From Salininema proteolyticum (GTDB lineage Bacteria > Actinomycetota > Actinomycetes > Mycobacteriales > Micromonosporaceae), in the NCBI RefSeq assembly GCF_042685645.1, contig NZ_JBHUNX010000001.1:3038001-3102000 (forward strand): 64,000 nt of DNA, written 5' to 3'. Below are positions 34,076-41,815 of this stretch, in pieces. The translations under genes were made by a program, and so were the position numbers. The notes beneath the pieces are model-generated. The model did no database searches, was not told the DNA's origin, and worked only from the letters and a program-made list of their open reading frames with translations. Within the stretch, counting starts at the first letter, position 1. Each line of letters opens with the position of its first letter.

Positions 34076-34180
34076 AATAAGACCTACCGGTAGCTCAGCC
34101 CGGAGTCAATGCGTGAGATATTCGCATCCCAGCGGCAGGGCAGGCCGGCGCCGTGCGGGCGGGCCTTAGAATCGGTCGCC

Positions 34181-34606
34181 ATGACCTCTGAATTCACCGC
34201 CTCCTCCGATCGGACCCTCATCGACCTCGACTGGGTGCACCACGCGCTGTCCACCGACACCTACTGGGCGACCGGGCGCTCGCGCGAAAGAGTCGCCGAG
34301 TCCCTCGCGAACTCGGAATGCTACGGCGTCTACACCCCGAAAGGGCGCCAAGTCGCCTTCGGCCGCCTCGTCACCGACAAGGTCGCCTTCGCCTGGCTGG
34401 CCGACGTGTACGTCGACCGCGAGTACCGCGGACGCGGCCTCGGCAAGAAACTGGTGGGGCGCATCGTCGCCGACGTCGAGCCGTGGGGGCTCAAGCGGGT
34501 CCTCCTGGCCACGCAGGACGCCCAGAAGCTGTACGGGAAGTTCGGGTTCACCGACGCCGCCGACGACCCGAGCACCTGGATGCAGTACCGGCCCGACCGG
34601 GGATAA
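34181..34606 (+). CDS. GNAT family acetyltransferase
   Basis: 141 residues; ATG eight bases after TAGAAT (34167-34172), leaderless type. The acetyl-CoA site is visible as YRGRGLGKKLVGRI after the strand AFAWLADVYVD, and LYGKFGFTDAADDPSTWMQY closes the fold. The N-terminus (LDWVHHALSTDTYWATGRSRE) and short length fit a subgroup of single-domain GNAT proteins with unknown substrate. It is 76 bp upstream of another, unrelated GNAT gene. Confidence 0.85.
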   Translation: MTSEFTASSDRTLIDLDWVHHALSTDTYWATGRSRERVAESLANSECYGVYTPKGRQVAFGRLVTDKVAFAWLADVYVDREYRGRGLGKKLVGRIVADVEPWGLKRVLLATQDAQKLYGKFGFTDAADDPSTWMQYRPDRG

Positions 34607-34682
34607 CACGGAACTCACCACGGAAAACAGACGGTTTGCGGACCGTAACAAGACCGAAACACTCCTCCGTTAGGATTCGCGC

Positions 34683-35234
34683 ATGAGCCTGCCCGAGGAC
34701 GTCCGCCTCCGCACCGCCGTCGAGGCCGACATCGACGCCATCACCCGCATCAGCAACCACTACGTGCTCAACACCGCTGCCAACCTGCGGCTGAGGTTGT
34801 TCGAGCCGGAAGAGTGGCGCGCGAACCTGGAGAAGCAGGGCGAGGACTTCCCGTGGCTCGTCGCCGAGCGGGACGGCCGGGTGCTGGGCTTCGCCTACGC
34901 GGCCCTCTGGAACGAGCGGGAGGCCTACGCCTGGTCGGTCGAGTCGACCGTCTACCTCGACGAGGCGGCACGGGGCGCGGGCATCGGACGGGCCCTCTAC
35001 TCCGAGCTGTTCGACCGGCTGGCCGCGCAGGGCTTCGTCACCGTGATCGCCAAGATCACCCGCCCCAACGACGCCAGCGAGGGGCTCCACCGGTCCCTGG
35101 GCTTCGCGTTGACCGGCGTGCTGGAGAAGATCGGCTTCAAGAACGGGCAGTGGCACGACGTCGGCGTGTGGCAGAAGGACCTCGCCGAACGGAGCGTCCC
35201 GCCCCCGCTCCTGCGACCGTCCGAAGACGACTGA
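34683..35234 (+). CDS. GNAT acetyltransferase, phosphinothricin acetyltransferase-like
   Basis: 183 residues; ATG six bases after TAGGAT (34671-34676). Matches the PAT/Pat-like family: ISNHYVLNTAANLRLRLFEP, WRANLEKQGEDFPWLVAE, VLGFAYAALW, STVYLDEAARGAGIGRALYS (acetyl-CoA loop) and the typical ending LEKIGFKNGQWHDVGVWQKDL. Members acetylate small amines, such as phosphinothricin or methionine sulfoximine; actual substrate unknown. Followed by a strong terminator at 35253-35280. Confidence 0.87.
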   Translation: MSLPEDVRLRTAVEADIDAITRISNHYVLNTAANLRLRLFEPEEWRANLEKQGEDFPWLVAERDGRVLGFAYAALWNEREAYAWSVESTVYLDEAARGAGIGRALYSELFDRLAAQGFVTVIAKITRPNDASEGLHRSLGFALTGVLEKIGFKNGQWHDVGVWQKDLAERSVPPPLLRPSEDD

Positions 35235-35252
35235 CCGTCGCGACTCTTCACC

Positions 35253-35280
35253 GGGCCCGCCTTCCGAGGCGGGCCCTTTT
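35253..35280 (+). terminator. Rho-independent terminator after acetyltransferase genes
   Basis: Nine-base perfect stem GGGCCCGCC / GGCGGGCCC, loop of six bases, then TTTT. It starts 19 bp after the stop codon. Confidence 0.85.
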
Positions 35281-35440
35281 CGCTGCCCCCTGGACGATCG
35301 GCGCCCGTCCGAGACCGGAAAACGCCCGGACGGGGGAATTAGTCTTCCTTTTCCCTCACGGCCCCAGTATCTTTACCGGATCGTCTCCCTCCGAGCACAC
35401 GATCGCAACTGACAGTCACCAAGAGACGAGGAGTCCTCCC

Positions 35441-36661
35441 TTGCTGAACCCATTCGCCAAGGCCCGGAAGCTCGCCCTGGGCGCCGCGGCGCTCACTGCG
35501 GCCATCACGACCGCTCTCACGACCGCCGCCCCCGCCGCGGCCGCACCCGCAGAAGACGACGGGGACCCCACTCTCATCGGCCACCGCGTCGGCAGCGGCC
35601 ACGCCCCGGAGATGACCGAGGCCGCGTTCCTCAACCTGCTCCCGCACGACCCCGACTCGCTCGAGGTCGACGTCCAGCTGTCCGCCGACGGCGTGCCGTT
35701 CCTCATGCACGACACCACCCTCAAGCGCACCACCGACGTCGAGGAGGTCTTCCCCGACCGCGCCGACGACCTCGCCACGAGCTTCACGTGGGACGAGCTC
35801 CAGAAGCTCGACGCCGGAGCCTACTTCTCGGACCGGTACGCCGGACAGAGGATCATGGCCTTCGAGGACATCCCCGACTACGTGTCCGGCCAGGACGTCA
35901 CCGTCGTCATCGAGCTCAAGTCCCCGGCCTACAGCCCCGGGCTCGAGCGGGCCGTCAGCGACGCCATCGAGGCCGACGCGCGGTGGAAGCAGCTGCGCGA
36001 GGACGAGCTGCTGACCTTCATCTCCTTCGACAAGGAGTCCCTGCGCCGCCAGGTCGACCTGCAGCCGGACGTGCCGGCCATGTGGCTCAAGACCCGGGTC
36101 CCCTCCGACGAGGAGCTGGCCGAGGTCCGCGAGTGGACCGACGCCTTCGGCACCAACTACCGGTACCTCGACGACGCCACCCTGGACCGCCTGCGCGCGC
36201 TGGACTTCGAGGTCAACGTCTGGACCGCCAACGACCCCGAGGCCGTCGCGGAGATCGCCGACCGCGGCATCGAGTACATCACCACCGACTTCGTCGACGT
36301 CGCCCAAGACGCGATCGACGGACGGGACCCCTTCCCCGCCAACCCGGGCGTGGAGGTCACCGCCATCGAGGGCGAGGGCGACCTGGCCGCCGACGGCGAG
36401 CACGTGGTGCTGACCAACACCGGCGACCGACCGGTGAACGTCAGCGGCTACCTCGTCCGCAGCTCCCCGCACCACGTGCTGAACGTCGGCAAGGGATACG
36501 TACTGCGACCGGGACAAGAGCTGAAGGTCTACTCGGGCGAGGGCAAGAACACCCGCCAGGCCTACTACAACGGGCGCGACACGGCCATGATCAACAACTC
36601 GGGCAACAGCATGGCGCTGTGGACCTCGACCGGCGTGCTGATCGACATCGCGTCGGACTGA
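35441..36661 (+). CDS. secreted glycerophosphodiester phosphodiesterase with lamin-tail domain
   Basis: 406 residues from a TTG start behind GACGAGGAG. Signal peptide: LNPFAKARKLALGAAALTAA with AAPAAAA as cleavage region. The GDPD TIM barrel follows (about 45-290): TLIGHRVGSGHAPEMTEAAF, LEVDVQLSADGVPFLMHDTTLKR, TVVIELKSP, VNVWTANDPE, YITTDFVD. The usual HRG/PENT box reads HRVG/APEMT, a small change near the catalytic His. The last 100 residues are a lamin-tail domain (VEVTAIEGEGDLAADGEHVVLT, GRDTAMINNSGNSMALW). GDPD hydrolyses glycerophosphodiesters or teichoic acid; the LTD may bind a surface. Confidence 0.85.
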   Translation: MLNPFAKARKLALGAAALTAAITTALTTAAPAAAAPAEDDGDPTLIGHRVGSGHAPEMTEAAFLNLLPHDPDSLEVDVQLSADGVPFLMHDTTLKRTTDVEEVFPDRADDLATSFTWDELQKLDAGAYFSDRYAGQRIMAFEDIPDYVSGQDVTVVIELKSPAYSPGLERAVSDAIEADARWKQLREDELLTFISFDKESLRRQVDLQPDVPAMWLKTRVPSDEELAEVREWTDAFGTNYRYLDDATLDRLRALDFEVNVWTANDPEAVAEIADRGIEYITTDFVDVAQDAIDGRDPFPANPGVEVTAIEGEGDLAADGEHVVLTNTGDRPVNVSGYLVRSSPHHVLNVGKGYVLRPGQELKVYSGEGKNTRQAYYNGRDTAMINNSGNSMALWTSTGVLIDIASD

Positions 36662-36686
36662 CGAGAAGGACCCTTCACCGGATGCA

Positions 36687-36720
36687 CCTCGGGCCGCTCC
36701 TCCCCTGCCGCGGCCCGAGG
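36687..36720 (+). terminator. hairpin after the GDPD gene
   Basis: 11-bp stem (CCTCGGGCCGC / GCGGCCCGAGG) with a 12-base loop, 25 bp after the stop. No long T-run follows (GCCTTCG), so a moderate terminator. Confidence 0.6.
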
Positions 36721-36856
36721 GCCTTCGTCGCCCCCTGGTACACGTCAAGGTTTACCGCGACGGTCCGGTTCTCGGTCTCCAAGCTCGGCGACGAGTCCCA
36801 TGACGAATTCTCCCGCCGAGTCGGATCCGGGCTCCTGGAAATCGACGGACGGGCTA

Positions 36857-37291
36857 TCACTCTGAAATCAGGTCGTTGACCAGTGAGTCCAGCGCGGAAC
36901 GGTACTGGCGCCTGCTGAAGGCGAAGGGCCCGAATCCGCTGTAATCCCTCTCAGGCCGGTGCGGCTGCACGAAGTCAGTCCAGAAGACTTCCGCAGACTT
37001 CAGCGAGATCCGGCCGAGCAGGGGCCGGCAGCCGACCTCCCCGCATTCGCACCCGAGCAGATAGGTCCCCGCCGAGGAGCGGAAACCTTCTCCGAGGAAG
37101 TGCTCGTCCATGGGGCCGTAACGGAAATAGGCGGGGATCAGACCGCCGTAGACGTTTCCGGCCGACCTCATCGATCGGGACATTTCGTAGGCGTCGACCA
37201 GCTCGGTCAGTGGGGTCCCGTCGATCAGCGGGACGACCTCGGACACCCCTCCGGACCGGAACTCCTGCACGGCGAAGGCGATGACGTTCAC
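36857..37291 (-). CDS. conserved hypothetical protein coupled to TetR gene, 144 aa
   Basis: GTG start (37291) overlapping the TetR stop by four bases (GTGA). Sequence features: VIAFAVQEFRSGG, VVPLIDGTPLTELVDAYEMS, YGGLIPAYFRYGPMDEHF, LLGCECGEVGCRPLLGRI with a CxCxxxxC cluster, and FVQPHRPERDYSGFGPFAF. Similar proteins are common in actinobacteria without assigned function. The Cys cluster could bind a metal. Coupling implies that it is expressed together with the regulator. Confidence 0.8.
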   Translation of the reverse strand: MNVIAFAVQEFRSGGVSEVVPLIDGTPLTELVDAYEMSRSMRSAGNVYGGLIPAYFRYGPMDEHFLGEGFRSSAGTYLLGCECGEVGCRPLLGRISLKSAEVFWTDFVQPHRPERDYSGFGPFAFSRRQYRSALDSLVNDLISE

Positions 37292-37863
37292 GGGCGGAAG
37301 GAGCGGAGCACGCTGGAGACGATCCGCTCCGCGTCGTCGGGGGCGAAGGGCTCCTGGCGGACCAGCAGCTGATAGTACAGCGGTCCGTAAAGTTGGCGGA
37401 TGACGAAGTCCGGCGAGTAGGCGGCGTCGATCTGCCCCTCGTCGACGGCGCGGACGATGCGGCCGCGCAGCGAATCGACGCGGGGCCCGATGAGCTCCCT
37501 GCGGAACCGGTCGGCCAGCGCGGGATCCTCCTGGGCGGCGGCGAGGATGCGGCGCAGCGCGGTCCCCACCGGCGAGTCCAGCTGGGAGACCACGGCCGAC
37601 ATCTGACGCGTGACGTCCGCGGCCACGTCCCCGGAGTAGGGGAAGGTCTGCGAAGAGGAGAGCCTCTCCACCAACGCGTCCAGCGCGATCATGCCCTTCG
37701 ACGGCCACCACCGGTAGAGCGTCTGCTTCCCCACCCCTACTTCGGCGGCGATGCCCTCCATGGTCAGCTTGTCGAGGCCCTTCTCGAGCGTCTGCCGATA
37801 GGCCGCGTCGAGAATACGGTCACGCGACCGCGGCCCTGCGCCTGAACGCTTGTCTTGTCCCAT
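37288..37863 (-). CDS. TetR family regulator, autoregulated
   Basis: 191 residues. I choose ATG 37863 rather than the GTG two codons earlier because TACGAT lies exactly six bases upstream (37870-37875), the leaderless spacing of this genome. DNA-binding domain: RSRDRILDAAYRQTLEKGLD, TMEGIAAEVGVGKQTLYRWW. The ligand domain ends in YYQLLVRQEPFAPDDAERIV. The palindrome at 37888-37904 overlaps the -35 position, so repression of its own operon is likely. The neighbouring 144-residue protein is translationally coupled. Confidence 0.9.
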   Translation of the reverse strand: MGQDKRSGAGPRSRDRILDAAYRQTLEKGLDKLTMEGIAAEVGVGKQTLYRWWPSKGMIALDALVERLSSSQTFPYSGDVAADVTRQMSAVVSQLDSPVGTALRRILAAAQEDPALADRFRRELIGPRVDSLRGRIVRAVDEGQIDAAYSPDFVIRQLYGPLYYQLLVRQEPFAPDDAERIVSSVLRSFRP

Positions 37864-37887
37864 GGCCACATCGTACCCTCAACGAGA

Positions 37888-37904
37888 CGAGACGTTCTGT
37901 CTCG
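37888..37904. promoter_or_regulatory. operator of the TetR gene
   Basis: A perfect inverted repeat CGAGAC-N5-GTCTCG, covering the likely -35 region of the leaderless promoter (-10 TACGAT at 37870-37875). Confidence 0.75.
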
Positions 37905-37917
37905 ACTTCGGCGGGAG

Positions 37918-38853
37918 TCAGTCCCCGCGCAGCATCTTCAACGCGCGCCCCAGATCGTCGGGGTACTCGCTGGTGAACGTGACTTCCTTGTTCCTCCCCG
38001 GGTGGAGGAAGCTCAGCTGGTAGGCGTGCAGCCACTGGCGGATCAGCCCGTACTTCTCGGCCATGACCGGGTCCGAGCCGTAGAGCGGGTCGCCCAGCAG
38101 CGGGTGCCCCAGCCCGGAGAAGTGGACTCGGATCTGGTGGGTGCGGCCCGTCTCCAGGCCCACGTCCAGCAGCGTGGCCCCCGGGAAGACCTCCACGGTG
38201 TCGTAGTGGGTGACGGAGCGCTTCCCGTCCTGCATGACGGCGAAACGCCAGTCGTGGCGGGGGTGGCGTCCGATCGGGGCGTCGACCGTCCCCGACAGCG
38301 GGTCCAGGTGCCCCTGCGCGACGGCCCGGTAGCGTTTGGAGACCTCGCGGTACTTGAAGGCCCTCTTCAGCGCCGAGTAGGCGCGCTCGCTCTTGGCCAC
38401 GACCATGACGCCCGAGGTGCCCACGTCGAGGCGGTGGACGATGCCTTCGCGCTCGTCGGGCCCGTAGACGCTGAGCCGGTGGCCTGCGGCCTTGAGACCG
38501 CCGGTGACGGTCGGGCCCTCCCATCCGACGGACGGGTGCGCCGCGACGCCGACCGGCTTGTCCACCACGACGATGTCGTCGTCGGAGTGGATCACGTCGA
38601 GCCCCTCGACGGGCTCGGGCTTGGCGCGGGTCAGGTCTTCGGGCGGGGGCGGAAGGAGCACGTCGAGCCAGGCGCCCGACATGACGCGGGCGGACTTGGT
38701 GGAGACGGCGCTGCCGTCGAGGCTCACGTCCCCGTCGGCGATCAGGTCCGCCACCGCCGTGCGCGACAGCCCGAGCATACGACTCACGACCTGGTCGATC
38801 CGCTGACCTTCGAATCCCTCTGGTACGGGCAGCGAACGCGACTGGCGTGACAC
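37918..38853 (-). CDS. rluD: RluD-type 23S rRNA pseudouridine synthase
   Basis: 311 residues, GTG start behind AGGAGG. N-terminal S4-like RNA-binding region (FEGQRIDQVVSRMLGLSRTAVADLI) and RluA-type catalytic domain with Asp143 in HRLDVGTSGVMVVAK; DKPVGVAAHPS precedes it and ETGRTHQIRVHFSGLGHPLLGD closes the site. The family isomerises uridines in helix 69 of 23S rRNA or similar positions. It follows lspA by 61 bp, the usual lspA-rluD pair in actinobacteria. Confidence 0.93.
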   Translation of the reverse strand: MSRQSRSLPVPEGFEGQRIDQVVSRMLGLSRTAVADLIADGDVSLDGSAVSTKSARVMSGAWLDVLLPPPPEDLTRAKPEPVEGLDVIHSDDDIVVVDKPVGVAAHPSVGWEGPTVTGGLKAAGHRLSVYGPDEREGIVHRLDVGTSGVMVVAKSERAYSALKRAFKYREVSKRYRAVAQGHLDPLSGTVDAPIGRHPRHDWRFAVMQDGKRSVTHYDTVEVFPGATLLDVGLETGRTHQIRVHFSGLGHPLLGDPLYGSDPVMAEKYGLIRQWLHAYQLSFLHPGRNKEVTFTSEYPDDLGRALKMLRGD

Positions 38854-38914
38854 TATCGGGCCTCCTAGGCGGTACTCGGCGATCGGACGGTCCGCACCAC
38901 CGGCGGAGGACAGC

Positions 38915-39628
38915 CTACTCGTCGTCCGAGGGCTCCTTCTTCTCGTGCTCCGGTGAAAACGGCCTACCAGTGAATTCTAGTAGCACTATCAACGTAACGC
39001 CCACCACGAGCGCGCTGTCTGCCAGGTTGAATATCGGCCACACCCGGCCATAGGGGTCGAAGAGGCTGATGAAATCGACCACTTCCCCGTGCAGGAAGGC
39101 CGGTTCGCGGAAGACGCGGTCGAAGAAGTTGCCGGCCGCGCCGCCCAGGAGCAGGCCCATGGCCACGGCCCACGGAACGGACCGGATCTTGCGGCCCAGG
39201 GCGGTGAGGAACACCACCACGCACAGGGCGAACAGGGCCAGGATCCACGTGTAGTCGCTGCCGAGGTTGAAGGCCGCGCCCGGGTTGGTCGTGTAGGTGA
39301 GGTAGACGGCGCCGCCGAGCAGCTCGACCGGCTGGTTCCCCTGCAGGAACTCGGTGGCCAGCCACTTTGTGATCATGTCCGCCACGATGGCGAGGACGCC
39401 GATGGCCAGGAAGAGCCAGTACAGGCGGCCTCCGCGGCGGGGCCGTGCCAGGGCGGGGTCGTCGGCGGGGGTCTTCTCCCCCGTCCGCTCGGTGTCGGAC
39501 GGGCCCTTGTGGGAGGGCTCCGCCGCGCCGGTCGGATCGCCCTCCGGCTTCGCGTCGGCGTTCTCGGCCGGGACGGGTTCTGAGTCACCGGACTGCGGGC
39601 GGCGGTCCGGCTCGGATGCGGTGTTCAG
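38915..39628 (-). CDS. lspA: lipoprotein signal peptidase, probable CTG start with hydrophilic N-tail
   Basis: Aspartic peptidase that removes signal peptides of lipoproteins in the membrane. Visible: VADMITKWLA, TTNPGAAFNLG, GLLLGGAAGNFFDRVF and IFNLADSALVVG with the two catalytic Asp. No ATG, GTG or TTG exists in frame before a GTG at 39385, which would cut off most of helix 1 (RLYWLFLAIGVLAIVADMIT). A CTG at 39628, six bases after GAGAGGA and 20 bp after the dksA stop, gives 237 residues: a 68-residue acidic/Pro-rich tail, then helix 1. I take CTG as the start. Confidence 0.85.
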   Translation of the reverse strand: MNTASEPDRRPQSGDSEPVPAENADAKPEGDPTGAAEPSHKGPSDTERTGEKTPADDPALARPRRGGRLYWLFLAIGVLAIVADMITKWLATEFLQGNQPVELLGGAVYLTYTTNPGAAFNLGSDYTWILALFALCVVVFLTALGRKIRSVPWAVAMGLLLGGAAGNFFDRVFREPAFLHGEVVDFISLFDPYGRVWPIFNLADSALVVGVTLIVLLEFTGRPFSPEHEKKEPSDDE

Positions 39629-39648
39629 CGTCGGTCCTCTCGGCGGTA

Positions 39649-40479
39649 CTAGCGTCGCTCCAGCAGCGATTTGCAGCTGACGCAGAGCGTAGCGGACGGA
39701 AACACCGCCAGTCTAGCCGCCGGAATGGCTTTGCCGCATCTCTCACAGATGCCGTAGTCGCCTTCTTCGAGGCGGTCGAGGGCGCGCTCGACCTGTTGGA
39801 CGCGTTCGGTGATGGAGCGGACGACGCCCAGCTCCTGCTCGTGCTCGACGGTCTTGGAGCCGGTGTCGGCCTGGTCGTCGCCGGCCGAGTCGGACAGGCG
39901 CTCGCGCTGGGCGGCCGTCATGCTCTCCAGGTGGCTGTTGCGCTCGTCCTCCAGCTCGGTGAGCCGGTCCAATAGGGCCTCGCGGAGCTCGTTGGTCTCG
40001 GCCTCGGTTCTGGTGTTCTCATGGTCAGTGGTCGCCACTGTCTTCTTCTCCGGGGTGGGTGTCGGGGAGGGTTCCTTCTTCGCCGGGGCGGCGGGGGCCG
40101 CCCCTTTCTCGGCCGCGGAGGCCGAGGTGCTCTTCTTCGCCGCCTCGGCGGCTTTCTTCGCGGGGGCGGCCGCCTTCTTGGCGGCCTTCTTCGCGGGGGA
40201 CTTCGCGGCCTTCTCGGCCGTCTTCTTCGCGGCCGGTTTCTCGGACGCGGCCTTCTTCGCCGCCTTCTTGGCGGCGGTCTTCTTGGACGCCGTGCTCTTC
40301 GCCGCCTTCTTCGCGGCGGTCTTCTTGGCGGCGGCCTTCTTGACGGTCTTCTTCGCCGGGGACTTCTTCACGGCAGCGGGCGGCTCGGCCGCGACCTCGT
40401 CGTCGGCCGCCTTCTCCGAGGGGCGCTCCTTCGCGGCCCGCTCGCCGGCCTTCCCAGCCGGCTTTTTACCGTCCGTCAT
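39649..40479 (-). CDS. DksA/TraR-type zinc finger protein with Lys/Ala-rich N-terminal half
   Basis: 276 residues. The first 150 consist of Lys/Ala/Pro repeats (AAKKTAAKKAAK and similar), as in histone H1-like and HupB tails, so DNA or RNA binding is likely. The rest is DksA/TraR-like: TNELREALLDRLTELEDERN, TVEHEQELGVVRSITERVQQ, then GDYGICERCGKAIPAARLAV and LCVSCKSLLERR with four Cys zinc ligands. The usual DksA tip acidic residues are not obvious. Actinobacterial homologues lie next to lspA in the same way. Promoter at 40624-40652. Confidence 0.88.
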   Translation of the reverse strand: MTDGKKPAGKAGERAAKERPSEKAADDEVAAEPPAAVKKSPAKKTVKKAAAKKTAAKKAAKSTASKKTAAKKAAKKAASEKPAAKKTAEKAAKSPAKKAAKKAAAPAKKAAEAAKKSTSASAAEKGAAPAAPAKKEPSPTPTPEKKTVATTDHENTRTEAETNELREALLDRLTELEDERNSHLESMTAAQRERLSDSAGDDQADTGSKTVEHEQELGVVRSITERVQQVERALDRLEEGDYGICERCGKAIPAARLAVFPSATLCVSCKSLLERR

Positions 40480-40623
40480 CCTCTGACCTCGCGTCGGCGT
40501 GCGTGACTACATTATGCACAGAGACGCGTTCCGCCGTGCCGTCACGGCAGTGTCGAATGCTCACCCAGCCTCCTTCGCACCGCGGGTGGGCGCGGTGACA
40601 CGCATAAATACGATTAAGCAAAC

Positions 40624-40652
40624 AGGATACGCAATGCGTGCCAGGCGGTCAA
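40624..40652 (-). promoter_or_regulatory. sigma-70-type promoter of the dksA-lspA-rluD operon
   Basis: Read on the minus strand: TTGACC (40647-40652), 17-base spacer, TATCCT (40624-40629). About 140 nt of leader precede the start at 40479. The region 40600-40730 is AT-rich; a further possible -35-like TTGACG occurs near 40720. Confidence 0.7.
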
Positions 40653-40784
40653 TATAATCGGAGAACTGCCGGGTACCGGACAATAACGCGTCGAGCAGCA
40701 CTATAGCACCCGAACAGGACGTCAAGGCCGGAAAACGCCTACTGTGCCGGGGAACGCGCGCCTCCGGGCAGCGGCCGACCGACG

Positions 40785-41363
40785 TCAACGGGCGGTGAGG
40801 ACCCCGCCGAGGAGCCGCGTCGCCGGCTCGCACAGCACGCAGGGGCCGAAACCGAGGGTGACCGCCTCGGCGACCGCCAGCGGCTCGGACTCGCGGCCCA
40901 CGAGGTGCACGCAGCCGGAGTGGTGGAAGCGGGGCCGTCCGTCGATCACCATGACCTCGGCGTTGAGGCGCATGATCTGGGCCCGCTCGACGGAGCTGAG
41001 CTTCTGCTCGCCCGGTTCGCCCTCGAGGGGGTCGGCCTTCGGGTCGCGCGGGGGCAGTTCCTCGCCGCGGTCGATGACGTAGTCGGTGGAGGCGAACTTC
41101 TCGCCCCGGACGACGGGGACCTCCTTGGTGGGCGTCTCGGGGATGATCCGGGCCAGCTCGGCGGTCGAGTCCATGTCGGAGGAGAAGGTGCGGCGGCGGT
41201 AGGTCTCCTCGCGGTTGACCGAGGCGGCGCCGACGTAGAGGAAGAGGGCCGAGACGACGGAGGCGGCGATGGAGGCGGTGAGGAGGTGGTCATTGCCCAC
41301 TACGACGCCGGTCACCAGGAGGATCGCGGAGGAGACCAGAACACTCAGACTGCCAATGATCAT
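40785..41363 (-). CDS. membrane protein with C-terminal Ada-like zinc motif
   Basis: 192 residues from an ATG (41363) with GGAAGG upstream. Two membrane helices (IGSLSVLVSSAILLVTGVVV and ASIAASVVSALFLYVGAAS) are followed by a long soluble part; near its end FHHSGCVHL ... AEAVTLGFGPCVLCEP matches the pattern H-x2-C ... A-x4-G-[FY]-x-P-C-x2-C, as in the metal-binding segment of Ada proteins. No methyltransferase follows. The location between divIVA and dksA is where actinobacteria often have ileS, which is missing here. Function unknown; zinc binding inferred. Confidence 0.75.
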   Translation of the reverse strand: MIIGSLSVLVSSAILLVTGVVVGNDHLLTASIAASVVSALFLYVGAASVNREETYRRRTFSSDMDSTAELARIIPETPTKEVPVVRGEKFASTDYVIDRGEELPPRDPKADPLEGEPGEQKLSSVERAQIMRLNAEVMVIDGRPRFHHSGCVHLVGRESEPLAVAEAVTLGFGPCVLCEPATRLLGGVLTAR

Positions 41364-41610
41364 CGTTATGCCTTCCCAAGCAATGGATTCCGGGTCGGTC
41401 CGCGGGGTGGCGCGGCCGAGTGGGGCATTCCTCCGAGGAGGGGTGAAAAGTAATGCCTTGTATCGGTTAACGAGGCGATCCCGGTTCGGGTTATGGCCTG
41501 GGAGGCGGAAAAGGGAAATTTCGTGGAAAGCCGGGCGGGGCGAGTGCCGCTGGGCGCCAGGGGCACACAATAGCGCGGGGTGGCGGTCACTCTGCGTGGT
41601 CGCGGGCATG

Positions 41611-41648
41611 GGAACGGCGCGGAGCCCGCGAGGACTCCGCGCCGTTCC
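41611..41648 (-). terminator. hairpin downstream of divIVA
   Basis: 14-bp perfect stem (GGAACGGCGCGGAG / CTCCGCGCCGTTCC) with a ten-base loop. It lies in the 450-bp region between divIVA and the membrane protein gene, which contains no convincing ORF. No T-run. Confidence 0.6.
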
Positions 41649-41815
41649 ACCGGAAACCACTGGTATCGATTCATGTGCTGCCGGGGCGCGGTGCGCCGCC
41701 GGCCGAGGCCCGCCCGCCGGGGCGGCCTCTTTCGGTCCCCTTCGCGGGGACAGGGTCCTTCGGCCCGCTCGCTCCCGTCCGGGAGGAGGCGGGCCCGATC
41801 CCGGACGGGGTCCGG

